DNA of 64,000 bases from KBS50 sp042666615 (GCF_042666615.1 NZ_JBHTDD010000014.1:62001-126000), one strand, 5' to 3'. Shown: positions 1-8,971, counted from the stretch's first letter. The notes: a model not told the origin generated them from the sequence alone. Numbers and translations are program-made.

Positions 1-1
1 G

Positions 2-982
2 CTGGCCGAGGGGGCCCGGGTGGTGCTGCACGCCAAACCCGAGTTCTACGCTGCCCGGGGCACGTTGAGCCTGCGCGCCGACGAGATCCGCCAGGTCGGC
101 CTAGGGGAGTTGCTGGCCCGCCTCGAACAGCTCAAGAAGCTGCTCGCCGCCGAGGGGCTCTTCGACCGGTCCCGCAAACGGCGGCCACCGTTCCTGCCCG
201 GGCGGATCGGCCTGATCACCGGTCGGGCCTCGGCGGCCGAGCGGGACGTGTTGACCAACGCGCGCCGCCGTTGGCCGGCGGTGGAGTTCCGTACGGTGAA
301 CGTGGCGGTGCAGGGCCCGACCGCGGTGCCGCAGATGATCGACGCGCTCAAGGTGCTGGACGCCGACCCGACCATCGACGTGATCCTCATCGCCCGTGGG
401 GGCGGCGGGGTCGAGGATCTGCTGCCCTTCTCCGACGAGGCGCTGTGCCGGGCCGTCTTCGCCTGCCGTACCCCGGTGGTCAGCGCGATCGGCCACGAGA
501 CCGACATCCCACTGCTCGACTACGTGGCCGACGTGCGGGCCTCCACCCCCACCGACGCCGCCAAGCGGATCGTGCCGGATCTCGGCGAGGAGATGCGGCT
601 GATCCGGCAGGCCCGGCAGCGCCTGGATCGGGCGGTCATCGGCTTCGTGGACCGGGAGGAGCACCGCCTCGGCGGGCTGCGTTCCCGTCCCGTACTGGCG
701 CGCCCGGCGGTGATGCTGGAACAGCGGGCCGTCGACGCGGCGGCGTTACGCGACCGGGCCCGACGCTGCCTGGATCACCGGCTGGCCACGGCGTCCGGCG
801 ACCTGCGGCACACGCTGGCCCGGCTGCGGGCCCTATCCCCGGCCGCCACCCTGGACCGCGGGTACGCGATCGTCCAGCGCGCCGACGGCCACGTGGTGCG
901 GGCCGCGGCCGACGTGGCCAAGGGTGACTCGGTGCGGGTCCGGCTCGCCGAGGGCGAGCTGGCCGCCACCGTCGACGGCTGA
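2..982 (+). CDS. xseA: Exodeoxyribonuclease VII large subunit (5' end outside window)
   Basis: Large subunit of exonuclease VII, which with XseB degrades single-stranded DNA to oligonucleotides in the cytoplasm. The gene enters from the left edge: about 327 of roughly 400 residues are visible, and most of the N-terminal OB-fold is missing. The catalytic domain is intact, with the LIARGGGG loop followed by VED, then VVSAIGHETD and DYVADVRASTPTDAA, all family hallmarks. The C-terminal third is the helical part that binds XseB copies. xseB follows 38 bases downstream on the same strand, the usual arrangement. Confidence 0.97.
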   Translation: MAEGARVVLHAKPEFYAARGTLSLRADEIRQVGLGELLARLEQLKKLLAAEGLFDRSRKRRPPFLPGRIGLITGRASAAERDVLTNARRRWPAVEFRTVNVAVQGPTAVPQMIDALKVLDADPTIDVILIARGGGGVEDLLPFSDEALCRAVFACRTPVVSAIGHETDIPLLDYVADVRASTPTDAAKRIVPDLGEEMRLIRQARQRLDRAVIGFVDREEHRLGGLRSRPVLARPAVMLEQRAVDAAALRDRARRCLDHRLATASGDLRHTLARLRALSPAATLDRGYAIVQRADGHVVRAAADVAKGDSVRVRLAEGELAATVDG

Positions 983-1020
983 GCCCCTGGCACCGACCTC
1001 CGTGCTTAGATGAGACCGCC

Positions 1021-1248
1021 ATGGCTGAGCAGATGACCAACGGAACCGGGCCGGACGAGCGGCTGAGCTACGAGCAGGCGCGCGCCGAGTTGGCCTCGGT
1101 GGTGGAGCGACTGGAGGCGGGCGGCACCTCGCTGGAGGACTCGCTCGCGCTGTGGGAGCGCGGCGAACAGCTGGCCGACGTCTGCCAGAGCTGGCTGGAC
1201 GGTGCCCGGGAACGCATCGACGCCGCGCGCCGGGACCGAGCGGAATAG
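1021..1248 (+). CDS. xseB: Exodeoxyribonuclease VII small subunit
   Basis: Small accessory subunit of exonuclease VII; several copies coat the helical tail of XseA. It has 75 residues, the normal size. The signature LSYEQARAELASVVERLEAG and the following SLEDSLALWERGEQLA helix are typical. The ATG at 1021 has no strong ribosome binding site, so translation may depend partly on xseA. An inverted repeat lies 22 bases after the stop and probably ends the operon. Confidence 0.96.
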   Translation: MAEQMTNGTGPDERLSYEQARAELASVVERLEAGGTSLEDSLALWERGEQLADVCQSWLDGARERIDAARRDRAE

Positions 1249-1270
1249 CGGCCTCGATCGACACGAGATA

Positions 1271-1315
1271 CGGCATGTCGCGCGATCCATGGGCCCAGGA
1301 CCCCGCGACATGCCG
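1271..1315. terminator. Inverted repeat between xseB and a converging lipoprotein gene
   Basis: CGGCATGTCGCG at 1271-1282 is repeated as its exact complement at 1304-1315 around a 21-base loop. It sits between convergent genes and lacks a U-tract in either direction. I infer a bidirectional terminator or mRNA-end stabiliser. Confidence 0.5.
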
Positions 1316-1424
1316 CACACCGAGTTGACCAGGGCGCCCCGCCGGGCCGGAACGCCCGCCCCCGTCGGCGGCACGCCCGCCCGGGTCACCGGCGCCCGGC
1401 TCATCGGGTCACCGCGTCACCGGG

Positions 1425-2264
1425 TCATTGGTTGAACAGGCCGTACAGCTCCGGGGGCGCCTCCTGGGTCTCGCTCGCCGCTGGCTTCTGCGGCGGGGTG
1501 GCGGAGCCGTAGTCGGAGTAGCTGACCGTCAGGTCCTGCGCCTTCGTCTGCTGGGTGGCGGGCACCTGGATGGTCAGTTTGCTGAGCCGGCCCTGCTCGT
1601 CCACAGCGGCCTCGAACGGCAGCGAGCTGGCCTGCGAGCCGAGCGCGGTGACCAGGCGCTTGTCGGCCATCGCGCCCTCGGTCGCCTTGGTCAGGTCGAT
1701 GGTGCCGGTGTACCGGCCCGAGCCTTCGGACTTCACATCCACGACCGCCTTCGTCAGCGCCTCGCTACCGGCCGGGTCCACCTGGTTGAAGTCGAACCGC
1801 AGATCTTTGATGTTCTGCGCCCGCGCCGGGTCGACGTGCAGGTACTTGTCCGAGGCGAAGCGGTCCAGCCCGGGTGCCGCGGTGGCCGCCGGGCCGGACA
1901 GTTTGACCTTGACCCAGCTCTCCGGATCGACGTAGATCAGGTCCAGGCCCATCGCGAGGTCGGCGTCGGCCTGCCCGAGCGTCATCGTGAGCTGCGCGCT
2001 GCGGCTCGGCTTGTGTACCACACCGCTGCCGGTGGTGGCGCCGGCGGCCAGGGTGAACCGGAAGTTGCCGTCACCGATCTCTCTGGTCGAGTCGAGCAGC
2101 GCCTGCTTCACGTCGCCCGCCGTGGATGGCGAGGCGGACGCCGACGGCGACGGCGAGCCCGACGCGCCTGCGGTCGAGTCCGGATCCGCCTGCTGGCAGG
2201 CGGCGAGACCGGGAACGAGCACCACGGCGGTCACGCCGACGATGCTCCACCGTCGAATGTTCAC
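1425..2264 (-). CDS. LppX/LprAFG-like lipoprotein
   Basis: Predicted exported lipoprotein of 279 residues. The chosen GTG at 2264 follows a GGAGA box by five bases and begins a classic lipoprotein signal: NIRRWS, a hydrophobic stretch and the lipobox LAAC with Cys near residue 23. A Ser/Ala/Pro-rich linker comes next, then a globular domain resembling the mycobacterial LppX/LprG fold, whose members bind or carry lipids and glycolipids at the outer face of the membrane. The DUF4245 gene lies upstream on the same strand. The lipid role is inferred from family resemblance only. Confidence 0.75.
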   Translation of the reverse strand: MNIRRWSIVGVTAVVLVPGLAACQQADPDSTAGASGSPSPSASASPSTAGDVKQALLDSTREIGDGNFRFTLAAGATTGSGVVHKPSRSAQLTMTLGQADADLAMGLDLIYVDPESWVKVKLSGPAATAAPGLDRFASDKYLHVDPARAQNIKDLRFDFNQVDPAGSEALTKAVVDVKSEGSGRYTGTIDLTKATEGAMADKRLVTALGSQASSLPFEAAVDEQGRLSKLTIQVPATQQTKAQDLTVSYSDYGSATPPQKPAASETQEAPPELYGLFNQ

Positions 2265-2357
2265 GGGATCTCCAAAGAGTCCGTCCGGCCGGTGTGCCGG
2301 CCGGAAGCTGGGCGGCGGCAGCACGACGTACGCCACCGCTGTCGGCTCGCGGTCCGA

Positions 2358-2993
2358 CTAGCGCAACGCGCCAACCAGACCACGTAACTCTTGTTCCCCG
2401 ACGGCACCGACCACAATCACTGTCCGGTTCGGCTCCAGCAGCACGAGCGCCCGTTCCCCGGGCCGTGCTGTGTACCACTGCCAGGAGCGCCCGCCGACCT
2501 CCACCGCACCTGTCGGCCGGGCCGCCCCGGTCAGTTCGTCGCTCAGCAACCGCTCGACCGGCGCGTTACTCTGCACCAGCTGAGCGCCGCCGCCGTCCGG
2601 ACCCACGTACCCGATGCGGAGCGTCGCGGTGCCGTCGGCCCGCTGGAAGCCGGCGCTGATCGGCCGCCAGCCCGACGGCGGCGCGGACGGATCGAGCACC
2701 GGGAACGCCTTCGCGGCCCGGGCCGACTCTACGGCCGGCGCCGGATCGACCACCACGGGTTCGTCACCGCCGAGCACAATCCGGTAGAAGCCGATGAACA
2801 GGGCGATCGGCACCAGCAGGATCAGCAGGGACATCGCCATGTCCTTGGGCGAGCGTTCGGCCTTGCGAGCCGCCCGGACCACCTCGCCCCGGTCGGGTTC
2901 ATCGAGGTGCGACCCGTCGGCGGGCCGCGTTGTCACGTCAGGTGGCCGTGGCCCGTGGTCGGCCGGTGGCCGATCCTGGGCGGGCGACGACAT
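2358..2993 (-). CDS. DUF4245 domain protein, single-pass membrane
   Basis: Protein of 211 residues and unknown function. A charged cytoplasmic N-terminus of about 50 residues precedes one membrane segment (MSLLILLVPIALFIGFYRIV, about 53-72). A roughly 130-residue extracytoplasmic domain follows; its pattern (GWRPISAGF, LRIGYVGP, VGGRSWQWY) is that of DUF4245. It is divergent from glpX, the neighbour it usually has in actinomycetes, with 243 bases between the starts. The ATG at 2993 is chosen because the Pro/Asp-rich N-terminus is normal for the family; its ribosome binding site is weak, so the start is uncertain. Confidence 0.8.
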   Translation of the reverse strand: MSSPAQDRPPADHGPRPPDVTTRPADGSHLDEPDRGEVVRAARKAERSPKDMAMSLLILLVPIALFIGFYRIVLGGDEPVVVDPAPAVESARAAKAFPVLDPSAPPSGWRPISAGFQRADGTATLRIGYVGPDGGGAQLVQSNAPVERLLSDELTGAARPTGAVEVGGRSWQWYTARPGERALVLLEPNRTVIVVGAVGEQELRGLVGALR

Positions 2994-3236
2994 CGGGGCA
3001 CGGGTAGGGTCGAATCCGGCCCGGTTGTCCGAAGCCGGACCGGCAGGCTCAGCGGCGTCCACCCGTCCATCTTGGCAGCCCCTCAAGGCCGCCGAGCATG
3101 CGGCATGGTTCCCGCGATCTGCGCCACCCAGGGCCCGGGCCAGCATTACGTTCACCATCATGCCAGGATTCCTGGCAGGGCCGGTGACGACGCGCCGTAC
3201 CGGCCCAACCCCGCAGCGTCGCGAGGAGGAGCCGCC

Positions 3237-4268
3237 ATGACCACCACCAGGACCCGGATTCCCCAGGATCTGGACCGCAACCTCGCGCTGGACCTGGTCC
3301 GCGTCACCGAGGCCGCCGCCATGGCCGCCGGCCGCTGGGTCGGTCGCGGTGACAAGGAGGGTGGCGACGGCGCCGCCGTCGACGCCATGCGCAAGCTGAT
3401 CAATTCGATCCCGATGCGTGGTGTCGTGGTGATCGGGGAGGGCGAGAAGGACAACGCCCCGATGCTCTTCAACGGCGAGGAGGTCGGTGACGGCAGCGGC
3501 CCCGAGGTCGACGTCGCAGTCGATCCGATCGACGGGACCACGCTGATGAGCAAGGGGATGCCGAACGCGCTCGCCGTGCTGGCGGTCGCCGAGCGCGGGG
3601 CCATGTTCGACCCGAGCGCCGTCTTCTACATGGAGAAGCTGGCAGTCGGGCCGCTCTACGCGGACGTCATCGACATCAACGCCGGTGTGGCCGAGAACCT
3701 GCGCCGGATCGCGAAGGTGAAGGGCACCGACGTCTCCGAGGTCACCGTCTGCGTGCTGGACCGCCCGCGGCACGCCGAACTGGTCGCCGACATCCGCCGG
3801 GCCGGGGCACCGATCCGGTTCATCAGTGACGGTGACATCGCTGGCGCGATCGCCGCCGCCCGCGGCGAGTCCGACGTCGACGTCCTGATGGGCATCGGTG
3901 GTACGCCCGAGGGGATCACCGCCGCCTGCGCGCTCAAGTGCATGGGCGGGGCGATGCAGGCGAAGCTGTGGCCCCGGGACGACGACGAGCGGGACAAGGC
4001 CCTCGCCGCCGGACACGATCTCGACCGGGTGCTCGGCACGGACGACCTGGTGACCGGGGACAACTGCTTCTTCGTGGCGACCGGCATCACCTCCGGTGAC
4101 CTGCTGCGCGGCGTCCGCTACCGGGCCGGTGGCGCGTACACCCAGTCGATCGTGATGCGCTCGAAGAGCGGCACGATCCGCGTGATCGACTCGTACCACC
4201 GGTTGGAGAAGCTGGCCCTCTACTCGGCTGTCGATTTCGACGGTCGGCCCCTGGCCGAGCAGGAGTGA
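3237..4268 (+). CDS. glpX: Class II fructose-1,6-bisphosphatase
   Basis: Hydrolyses fructose 1,6-bisphosphate to fructose 6-phosphate, the committed phosphatase step of gluconeogenesis. At 343 residues it has the usual GlpX length. GEGEKD at residues 68-73 and DPIDGTT at 96-102 are the metal-binding motifs of the lithium-sensitive phosphatase fold; GIGGTPEGI and YHRLEKLALYS are further GlpX signatures. A strong GAGGAGGAG box precedes the ATG at 3237. With pckG at 17-19 kb, the window carries two key gluconeogenic enzymes. Confidence 0.96.
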   Translation: MTTTRTRIPQDLDRNLALDLVRVTEAAAMAAGRWVGRGDKEGGDGAAVDAMRKLINSIPMRGVVVIGEGEKDNAPMLFNGEEVGDGSGPEVDVAVDPIDGTTLMSKGMPNALAVLAVAERGAMFDPSAVFYMEKLAVGPLYADVIDINAGVAENLRRIAKVKGTDVSEVTVCVLDRPRHAELVADIRRAGAPIRFISDGDIAGAIAAARGESDVDVLMGIGGTPEGITAACALKCMGGAMQAKLWPRDDDERDKALAAGHDLDRVLGTDDLVTGDNCFFVATGITSGDLLRGVRYRAGGAYTQSIVMRSKSGTIRVIDSYHRLEKLALYSAVDFDGRPLAEQE

Positions 4269-4293
4269 CCCCGGCGGCGTCCCGGCCGCCCCG

Positions 4294-5286
4294 GTGAACC
4301 GGCTGGCGGTCGGCCTCCTGCTCTCGGTGGCGTCCGGGCTGGCCGTGGCGGTGCAGTCCCGGATCAACGGCGAACTGGGCGTACGGCTCGACGACGGGAT
4401 CCTCGCGGCGGTGGTCTCCTTCGGGCTGGGCCTGCTGCTGCTCGTGTTCCTGGTGCCCGTCGTGCCCAGCGCCCGGCGCGGGATGGCCGCGCTGCGCGTC
4501 ACCCTCCGGGACGGCACCCTGCGTCCCTGGCATTGCCTGGGGGGCGTGTGCGGCGCGTTCCTGGTCGCCGCCCAGGGCCTGACCGTCGGCGTGCTCGGCG
4601 TGGCCGTGTTCACCGTCGCGGTGGTGGCCGGGCAGACCTCCAGCGGACTCGCGGTGGACCGGGCCGGCATCGGACCGACCGGGCGGCAACCGGTCAGCCC
4701 GGGTCGGCTGGTCGGCGCCGCGCTTACCGTACTCGCGGTGCTGCTGGCGGTGGGTGACCGGCTGGGCAACCCACGGGCGCTGGGCCTGGCGGCGCTGCCC
4801 GCGCTGGCCGGTGTGGGCATCGCGTGGCAGCAGGCGGTGAACGGCCGCGTCCGGGTCGCCTCCGGCAGCGCGGTCGCCGCCACTGCCGTGAACTTCGCCG
4901 CTGGCACGGTCGCGCTGCTGGCCGCCGGCACGGTCGACGTGGCGGTACGCGGTTGGCCAACCGTTGGTTGGCCGACCGAGCCGTGGCTGTACCTGGGCGG
5001 CCCGATCGGCATCGTCTTCATCGCGGTGGCCGCCGCGGTGGTCCGATACATCGGCGTGCTGCTGCTCGGTCTGGCCACCATCGCCGGTCAGGTCGGTGGC
5101 GCGCTCCTGATCGACCTGGCGGTACCGCCACAGGCAGGGTCACCCAAACCGGTGACGCTTGTCGGCGCCGTGCTGACGCTGCTCGCGGTCGGCATCGCGG
5201 CGATCCGGCCGCGCGCTGGTCCCACCCGGACCGGACCGGACCGGGGGGCCGACGAGAGCCCCCCTGGCCGGCAGCCGCTCAGGTGA
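4294..5286 (+). CDS. DMT-superfamily membrane transporter (DUF606/YdcZ type)
   Basis: Integral membrane protein of 330 residues with about ten hydrophobic segments in two similar halves, as in fused DUF606/YdcZ-type members of the drug/metabolite transporter superfamily. The first segment holds the SGLAVAVQSRINGELG stretch typical of this group. A 25-residue soluble Arg/Pro-rich tail ends the protein. The GTG start lies 25 bases after glpX, suggesting co-transcription. The 3' end overlaps the converging epimerase-like gene by eight bases. The substrate is unknown. Confidence 0.8.
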   Translation: MNRLAVGLLLSVASGLAVAVQSRINGELGVRLDDGILAAVVSFGLGLLLLVFLVPVVPSARRGMAALRVTLRDGTLRPWHCLGGVCGAFLVAAQGLTVGVLGVAVFTVAVVAGQTSSGLAVDRAGIGPTGRQPVSPGRLVGAALTVLAVLLAVGDRLGNPRALGLAALPALAGVGIAWQQAVNGRVRVASGSAVAATAVNFAAGTVALLAAGTVDVAVRGWPTVGWPTEPWLYLGGPIGIVFIAVAAAVVRYIGVLLLGLATIAGQVGGALLIDLAVPPQAGSPKPVTLVGAVLTLLAVGIAAIRPRAGPTRTGPDRGADESPPGRQPLR

Positions 5287-6217
5287 CCGGCGCCGGAGTC
5301 GACCGGATGGCCTCGACGCTCTCCCGTAACGACTCGTCCAGGGGGGTGGCCGTGATACCGAAGGTCCGTGTCGCCGAGGTGGAGTCCATCAGGTATGGCC
5401 GGGCGAACTGGTATGCGGTCTCCCGCATCTCCCGCGCCACCCGGTCGGCGAGGCCGCCCAGCCACAACACCGGGTACGGCATCCGGGTCAACGCGGGCGC
5501 GGGTGCGCCCACGAGGTGTGCCGCCCGCTCCGCCAGTTCCCGGATGGAGACCGCCGGCGCGCTGGGCACGTGCCAGGGCCGGCCCCAGGCGCGTTCGTCG
5601 AGGGCGGCAGCCACCAGCGTGCGGGCCACGTCGCCGACGTACGTCCAGGTATGCGGAGCGTCCAGGTCGGCCGGCACCAGCGCCCGCCGTCCGGTGAGCA
5701 CCCGCGGCAGCACGAGCACGTTGACCATGGAGTAGGAACCAGCACCCACGTAGTCGGAGCCCCGCACCTCGGTCATCCGCACCCGTCCGGCCTGGTGAGC
5801 GGCGAGCGCGTCGGTCCACATGGCGTTTCGGACCTGGCCCTTCGATCCGGTCGCCGCTAGTGGGGTCGCCTCGGTCATCGGGCCGCTGACGGGCCCGTAG
5901 CCGTAGAGGTTTCCCGTGACCGCCAGCACCGCCCCCGTCCGTTCCGCCGCGGTCAGCAGGGCCCGCGCCACTGGCGGCCAGTCCTGCGCCCAACGGTGGT
6001 AGGCCGGGTTGACGCAGTTGTACAGCGCCACCGCCCCGGTCGACAACTGGGTCAGCCTGGCGCCGTCGGCCGCGTCCATCGCGACCCGCTCGATGCCGGC
6101 CAACTCGGGCCCGGTGCCACGCCGGTTGACCAGCCGCACCCGTTCCCCTCGCGCGGCCAGTAGCCGAGCCGTCGCCGTCCCCACCGGGCCGGCACCCACC
6201 ACCACGTGCAACGCCAT
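5279..6217 (-). CDS. NAD-dependent epimerase/dehydratase-like protein
   Basis: Rossmann-fold protein of 312 residues from the atypical extended SDR group. The N-terminus ALHVVVGAGPVGTATARLLA is the dinucleotide-binding loop, and WTYVGDVARTLVAAA is the mid-domain segment typical of epimerase-like proteins. The usual catalytic YxxxK is not evident (a YGYGPVSG segment stands near its place), so enzyme activity is unproven. A GGGAG box precedes the ATG at 6217. It is divergent from a TetR gene with two matching palindromes between them, and is the likely target of that repressor. Confidence 0.78.
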   Translation of the reverse strand: MALHVVVGAGPVGTATARLLAARGERVRLVNRRGTGPELAGIERVAMDAADGARLTQLSTGAVALYNCVNPAYHRWAQDWPPVARALLTAAERTGAVLAVTGNLYGYGPVSGPMTEATPLAATGSKGQVRNAMWTDALAAHQAGRVRMTEVRGSDYVGAGSYSMVNVLVLPRVLTGRRALVPADLDAPHTWTYVGDVARTLVAAALDERAWGRPWHVPSAPAVSIRELAERAAHLVGAPAPALTRMPYPVLWLGGLADRVAREMRETAYQFARPYLMDSTSATRTFGITATPLDESLRESVEAIRSTPAPVT

Positions 6218-6248
6218 CCGACTCCCTTTCAGATCAGAAGCATGAAAC

Positions 6249-6263
6249 GAGAGCACCGCTCTC
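6249..6263. promoter_or_regulatory. TetR-type operator 1
   Basis: GAGAGCACCGCTCTC is a perfect 6+3+6 palindrome in the divergent epimerase/TetR promoter region, 32 bases from the epimerase start codon. A near-identical copy lies 38 bases further on, which marks it as a dimeric repressor site. Confidence 0.7.
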
Positions 6264-6300
6264 CTACGGCTCAGGATGCACGCCTCGCGCAGACGAAGTC

Positions 6301-6315
6301 AAGAGCGGTGCTCTC
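6301..6315. promoter_or_regulatory. TetR-type operator 2
   Basis: AAGAGCGGTGCTCTC is the same palindrome as at 6249-6263, read on the other strand with one outer mismatch. It ends 38 bases before the TetR start, consistent with autoregulation. Confidence 0.7.
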
Positions 6316-6353
6316 TATTTGGACTTGCGATCTCCCTATGGCAGGCTGATGCC

Positions 6354-7043
6354 ATGCGTGCGGCGTCGATCCGAGCCCGGGTGCGGGCCGAGATGGTCGA
6401 GGAGATCAAGGCGGTGGCCCGGCGCCACCTCGCCACGGCCGGCGCCAACCTCTCCCTGCGCGCCGTGGCACGGGACCTCGGGATGGCGTCCTCCGCCGTC
6501 TACCGATACTTCCCCAGCCGGGACGACCTGCTCACCGCGCTGATCATCGAGGCGTACCACGCCCTCGGCGACGCGGTGGAGGCCGCCGATCCCCGGCTCC
6601 ACGGCGACAGCCCCCGGGTCCGGTGGATGGCGGTCTGCCATGCCGCACGCCGCTGGGCACTGGACCACCCCGCCGAGTACGCCCTGATCTACGGCAGCCC
6701 GGTCCCCGGCTACGCGGCCCCCACCGACACGGTGGCGCCGGCGCAGCGTCCGCCGCTTGTCCTGATGGGCATCCTGCGGGACAGCGTCGCCGCCGGACAG
6801 CGTGCGCCACAGCCAGCCGACGACCTTCCGAGTTCCGTGCGTGACGACCTGCACGCCGTGGCGGCCGAGTTCTTTCCCGGCGTGCAGGTGTCACTGCTCG
6901 CCCGCGGAATGGTTGCCTGGACACACCTTTTCGGAGCGATCAGCTTCGAGCTGTTCGGCCGGCTGGACAAGGCGATAAACGACCGGGACGCTTGGTTCGT
7001 CCACCAGGCCGAACTGATGGCTGACTTCGTCGGGCTGCCCTGA
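6354..7043 (+). CDS. TetR-family repressor
   Basis: DNA-binding regulator of 229 residues. The N-terminal helix-turn-helix reads LSLRAVARDLGMASSAVYRYF, about residues 33-53, followed by the SRDDLLTALI helix. The C-terminal ligand domain resembles the WHG-type TetR C-domain. The ATG at 6354 is chosen because the longer reading adds residues without similarity and would run over the operator. It probably represses itself and the divergent epimerase-like gene. The ligand is unknown. Confidence 0.9.
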   Translation: MRAASIRARVRAEMVEEIKAVARRHLATAGANLSLRAVARDLGMASSAVYRYFPSRDDLLTALIIEAYHALGDAVEAADPRLHGDSPRVRWMAVCHAARRWALDHPAEYALIYGSPVPGYAAPTDTVAPAQRPPLVLMGILRDSVAAGQRAPQPADDLPSSVRDDLHAVAAEFFPGVQVSLLARGMVAWTHLFGAISFELFGRLDKAINDRDAWFVHQAELMADFVGLP

Positions 7044-7077
7044 CCCGGGCCCGCTGAGGCGGGGGAACGGCGACGGG

Positions 7078-8046
7078 TCAGCTGGCGTCCGACGAGTGAC
7101 CGGGGAACAGGTGCGCGGTCGGGTCGATGACCACCGCCGCGTTGTTGACGGCGGTCGCCGCCTCACCGAAACCGGTGGCGATCAGCCGGACCTTGCCCGG
7201 ATATTCGGTGATGTCCCCCGCCGCGTACACCCGGGGCAGGTTGGTGGCCATCGTGCTGTCCACAGTGATGTGCCGCCGGTCCAGCGTGAGCCCCCACTCG
7301 GCCAGCGGACCGAGATCGGCGGTGAAGCCCAGGGCCGCGACCACGGCATCGACCGGCAGCGTCTCCACCGCGGCGCCGCGTGCCGCGATCTCCGCCCCGG
7401 TGACGGCGGTCGAGCCAAGGAGCCGGCGCACCTCCGCGTTCACGATGATCCGCACCGGCAGGGCCTGCACCTTGGCGACCGAGCCGGCATGCGCCCGGAA
7501 CCTGTCCCGCCGATGCACCAGGGTGACCGACCGAGCCACCGGGTGCAGGGTGAGCGCCCAGTCGAAAGCCGAGTCGCCGCCCCCGACGATCAGCACGTCC
7601 CGGTCGGCGAGTTCGCTCGGATCGGGCACGAAGAAGCGCACCCCGGTGCCGGCGAACGCGTCCGCTGCCGGGAGCGGCCGCGGCGTGAAGCTGCCCAGCC
7701 CACCCGTGATGATCACCGCTCCGCAGCGCAGCTCGTCGCCGATGTCCAGGCCGAGCACCGGCCGGCCGTCGGCGTACGACAACTTCTCGGCGCGGACGCC
7801 GAGCAGGTAGTCGGGCCCGACCGTGTCGGCCTGGGCGACGAGGTTCGCCACCAGGTCACGGCCCTTGATCGAGGGGAAGCCGGCGACGTCGAAGATGAGC
7901 TTCTCCGGATACATGGCCGTGACCTGACCACCGGCCTCGGGGAGCGCGTCCACCACGGCGACGGACAGCCCGCGGAAACCGGCGTAGTAGGCCGCGAAGA
8001 GTCCCGTCGGCCCCGCGCCGACGATCGCGACATCGACCTCCCGCAT
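7078..8046 (-). CDS. Ferredoxin/flavodoxin-NADP+ reductase, thioredoxin-reductase-like
   Basis: FAD/NADPH oxidoreductase of 322 residues, probably moving electrons between NADPH and ferredoxin. The FAD-binding GAGPTGLFAAYYAG is at residues 9-22, the NADP-binding GGGDSAFDWAL is in mid-protein, and AAGDITEYPGK near the end is the second FAD contact. The CxxC redox pair of thioredoxin reductase is absent, pointing to the YumC-type ferredoxin-NADP reductase. The ATG at 8046 follows GGAGG by eight bases. It converges on the TetR gene with a 34-base gap. Confidence 0.88.
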   Translation of the reverse strand: MREVDVAIVGAGPTGLFAAYYAGFRGLSVAVVDALPEAGGQVTAMYPEKLIFDVAGFPSIKGRDLVANLVAQADTVGPDYLLGVRAEKLSYADGRPVLGLDIGDELRCGAVIITGGLGSFTPRPLPAADAFAGTGVRFFVPDPSELADRDVLIVGGGDSAFDWALTLHPVARSVTLVHRRDRFRAHAGSVAKVQALPVRIIVNAEVRRLLGSTAVTGAEIAARGAAVETLPVDAVVAALGFTADLGPLAEWGLTLDRRHITVDSTMATNLPRVYAAGDITEYPGKVRLIATGFGEAATAVNNAAVVIDPTAHLFPGHSSDAS

Positions 8047-8127
8047 CCGCACCGCCTCCAGCCACGCGCGCGTTGCTGCCGACGGTAGGCGGCCGGCGGT
8101 GTCCCGGGCAAGACCGTGCGGCGGGTC

Positions 8128-8176
8128 CGCGACGACTGGCCGGCGTCGCGGCCCGCCGCCGCGACGACTGGCCGGC
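8128..8176. repeat. 17-bp direct repeat upstream of the reductase gene
   Basis: CGCGACGACTGGCCGGC occurs at 8128-8144 and again at 8160-8176, in the leader region between the rhomboid and reductase genes. Its function is unknown; it could be a paired protein site or a small duplication. Confidence 0.6.
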
Positions 8177-8215
8177 TCCCCGGCCGGTCGGCTCATCGGG
8201 TACGCGGCACCGCGC

Positions 8216-8860
8216 TCAGTACGCGTACGGAGCCTCCCGGGTGGACCGCTCCCCGGACCGGCGCCGGAACAGGATCGCGGCCAGCACCCCGGCCACCAAC
8301 CCGAACAGATGCCCCTGCCAGGAGACCCGGGGATCGGTGGGCAGCACACCAAACAGCTGCCAGCCGTAGAGCAACCCGACGAGCAGCACCACCCCGAGGT
8401 TCCACCAGCTCCGCTCGACCAGCCCTCGGGTGAGCAGCAGGCCGAGGTAGCCGAAGATGACGCCGCTGGCTCCCACGACGATGGTGGCCGGGTCGCCGGT
8501 GAACCAGACGCCCAGCCCGCTCACGAAGATGATGAACAGGGTGGAGTAGAGGAACCGCCTCGACCCCGCCGCCAGCACGAACGTGCCGAGCAGGATCAGC
8601 GGAATGCTGTTGCCGTACAGGTGGTCGAAGTCGGCGTGCAGGAACGGAGCGAACGCCACGCCGTCCAGGCCCTGGAGGTTTCGCGGAATGATGCCGGCGG
8701 CCGGATCGAGGCCCAGGCGGAGAAAGTAGTCCGCGGCCTCGATGCCGAACAACAGCGGCACGACCGCGCACATCGCCACGAAGGCTCGGCCGAGCGAGGC
8801 GTAGAACGCCTCGGTGCCGAATCGCTGCGCGTCGGAGCGGCCGGACAGGTCGGAGGTCAC
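8216..8860 (-). CDS. Rhomboid-family intramembrane serine protease
   Basis: Membrane protease of 214 residues with six hydrophobic segments. The nucleophile motif VVGASGVIFG and the later catalytic His in WQGHLFGL are both present. An NSIPLILLG segment with the preceding LHADFDHLYGN is also typical. The GTG at 8860 sits close behind a GAGG box, so the exact start is uncertain. It lies 169 bases upstream of the reductase gene on the same strand. The substrate is unknown. Confidence 0.92.
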   Translation of the reverse strand: MTSDLSGRSDAQRFGTEAFYASLGRAFVAMCAVVPLLFGIEAADYFLRLGLDPAAGIIPRNLQGLDGVAFAPFLHADFDHLYGNSIPLILLGTFVLAAGSRRFLYSTLFIIFVSGLGVWFTGDPATIVVGASGVIFGYLGLLLTRGLVERSWWNLGVVLLVGLLYGWQLFGVLPTDPRVSWQGHLFGLVAGVLAAILFRRRSGERSTREAPYAY

Positions 8861-8915
8861 GCCTCGTGGCTATCATTTCCCGCGACGAACCGCCACCCGA
8901 CGCCGGGTGCGGAAA

Positions 8916-8957
8916 CGGTGCACGGGGTGTGGACCGCGGTCCGCACCCCGTGCACCG
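8916..8957. terminator. 42-bp near-perfect palindrome
   Basis: Reading outward from the centre between 8936 and 8937, all 21 base pairs match except one G-T. The arm begins CGGTGCACGGGGTG. It lies just after the stop of the SLT hydrolase and upstream of the rhomboid gene (both on minus), so it probably ends hydrolase transcription. It has no U-tract. Confidence 0.65.
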
Positions 8958-8971
8958 GTCGTCTCCAGCGG

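Noticed and set aside
2358..5081. A 900-residue minus-strand open frame spanning glpX and the DMT transporter
   Set aside because: Only its last 211 residues (DUF4245) look like protein. The rest is a Ser/Thr/Pro/Arg-rich antisense shadow of glpX and its neighbour.
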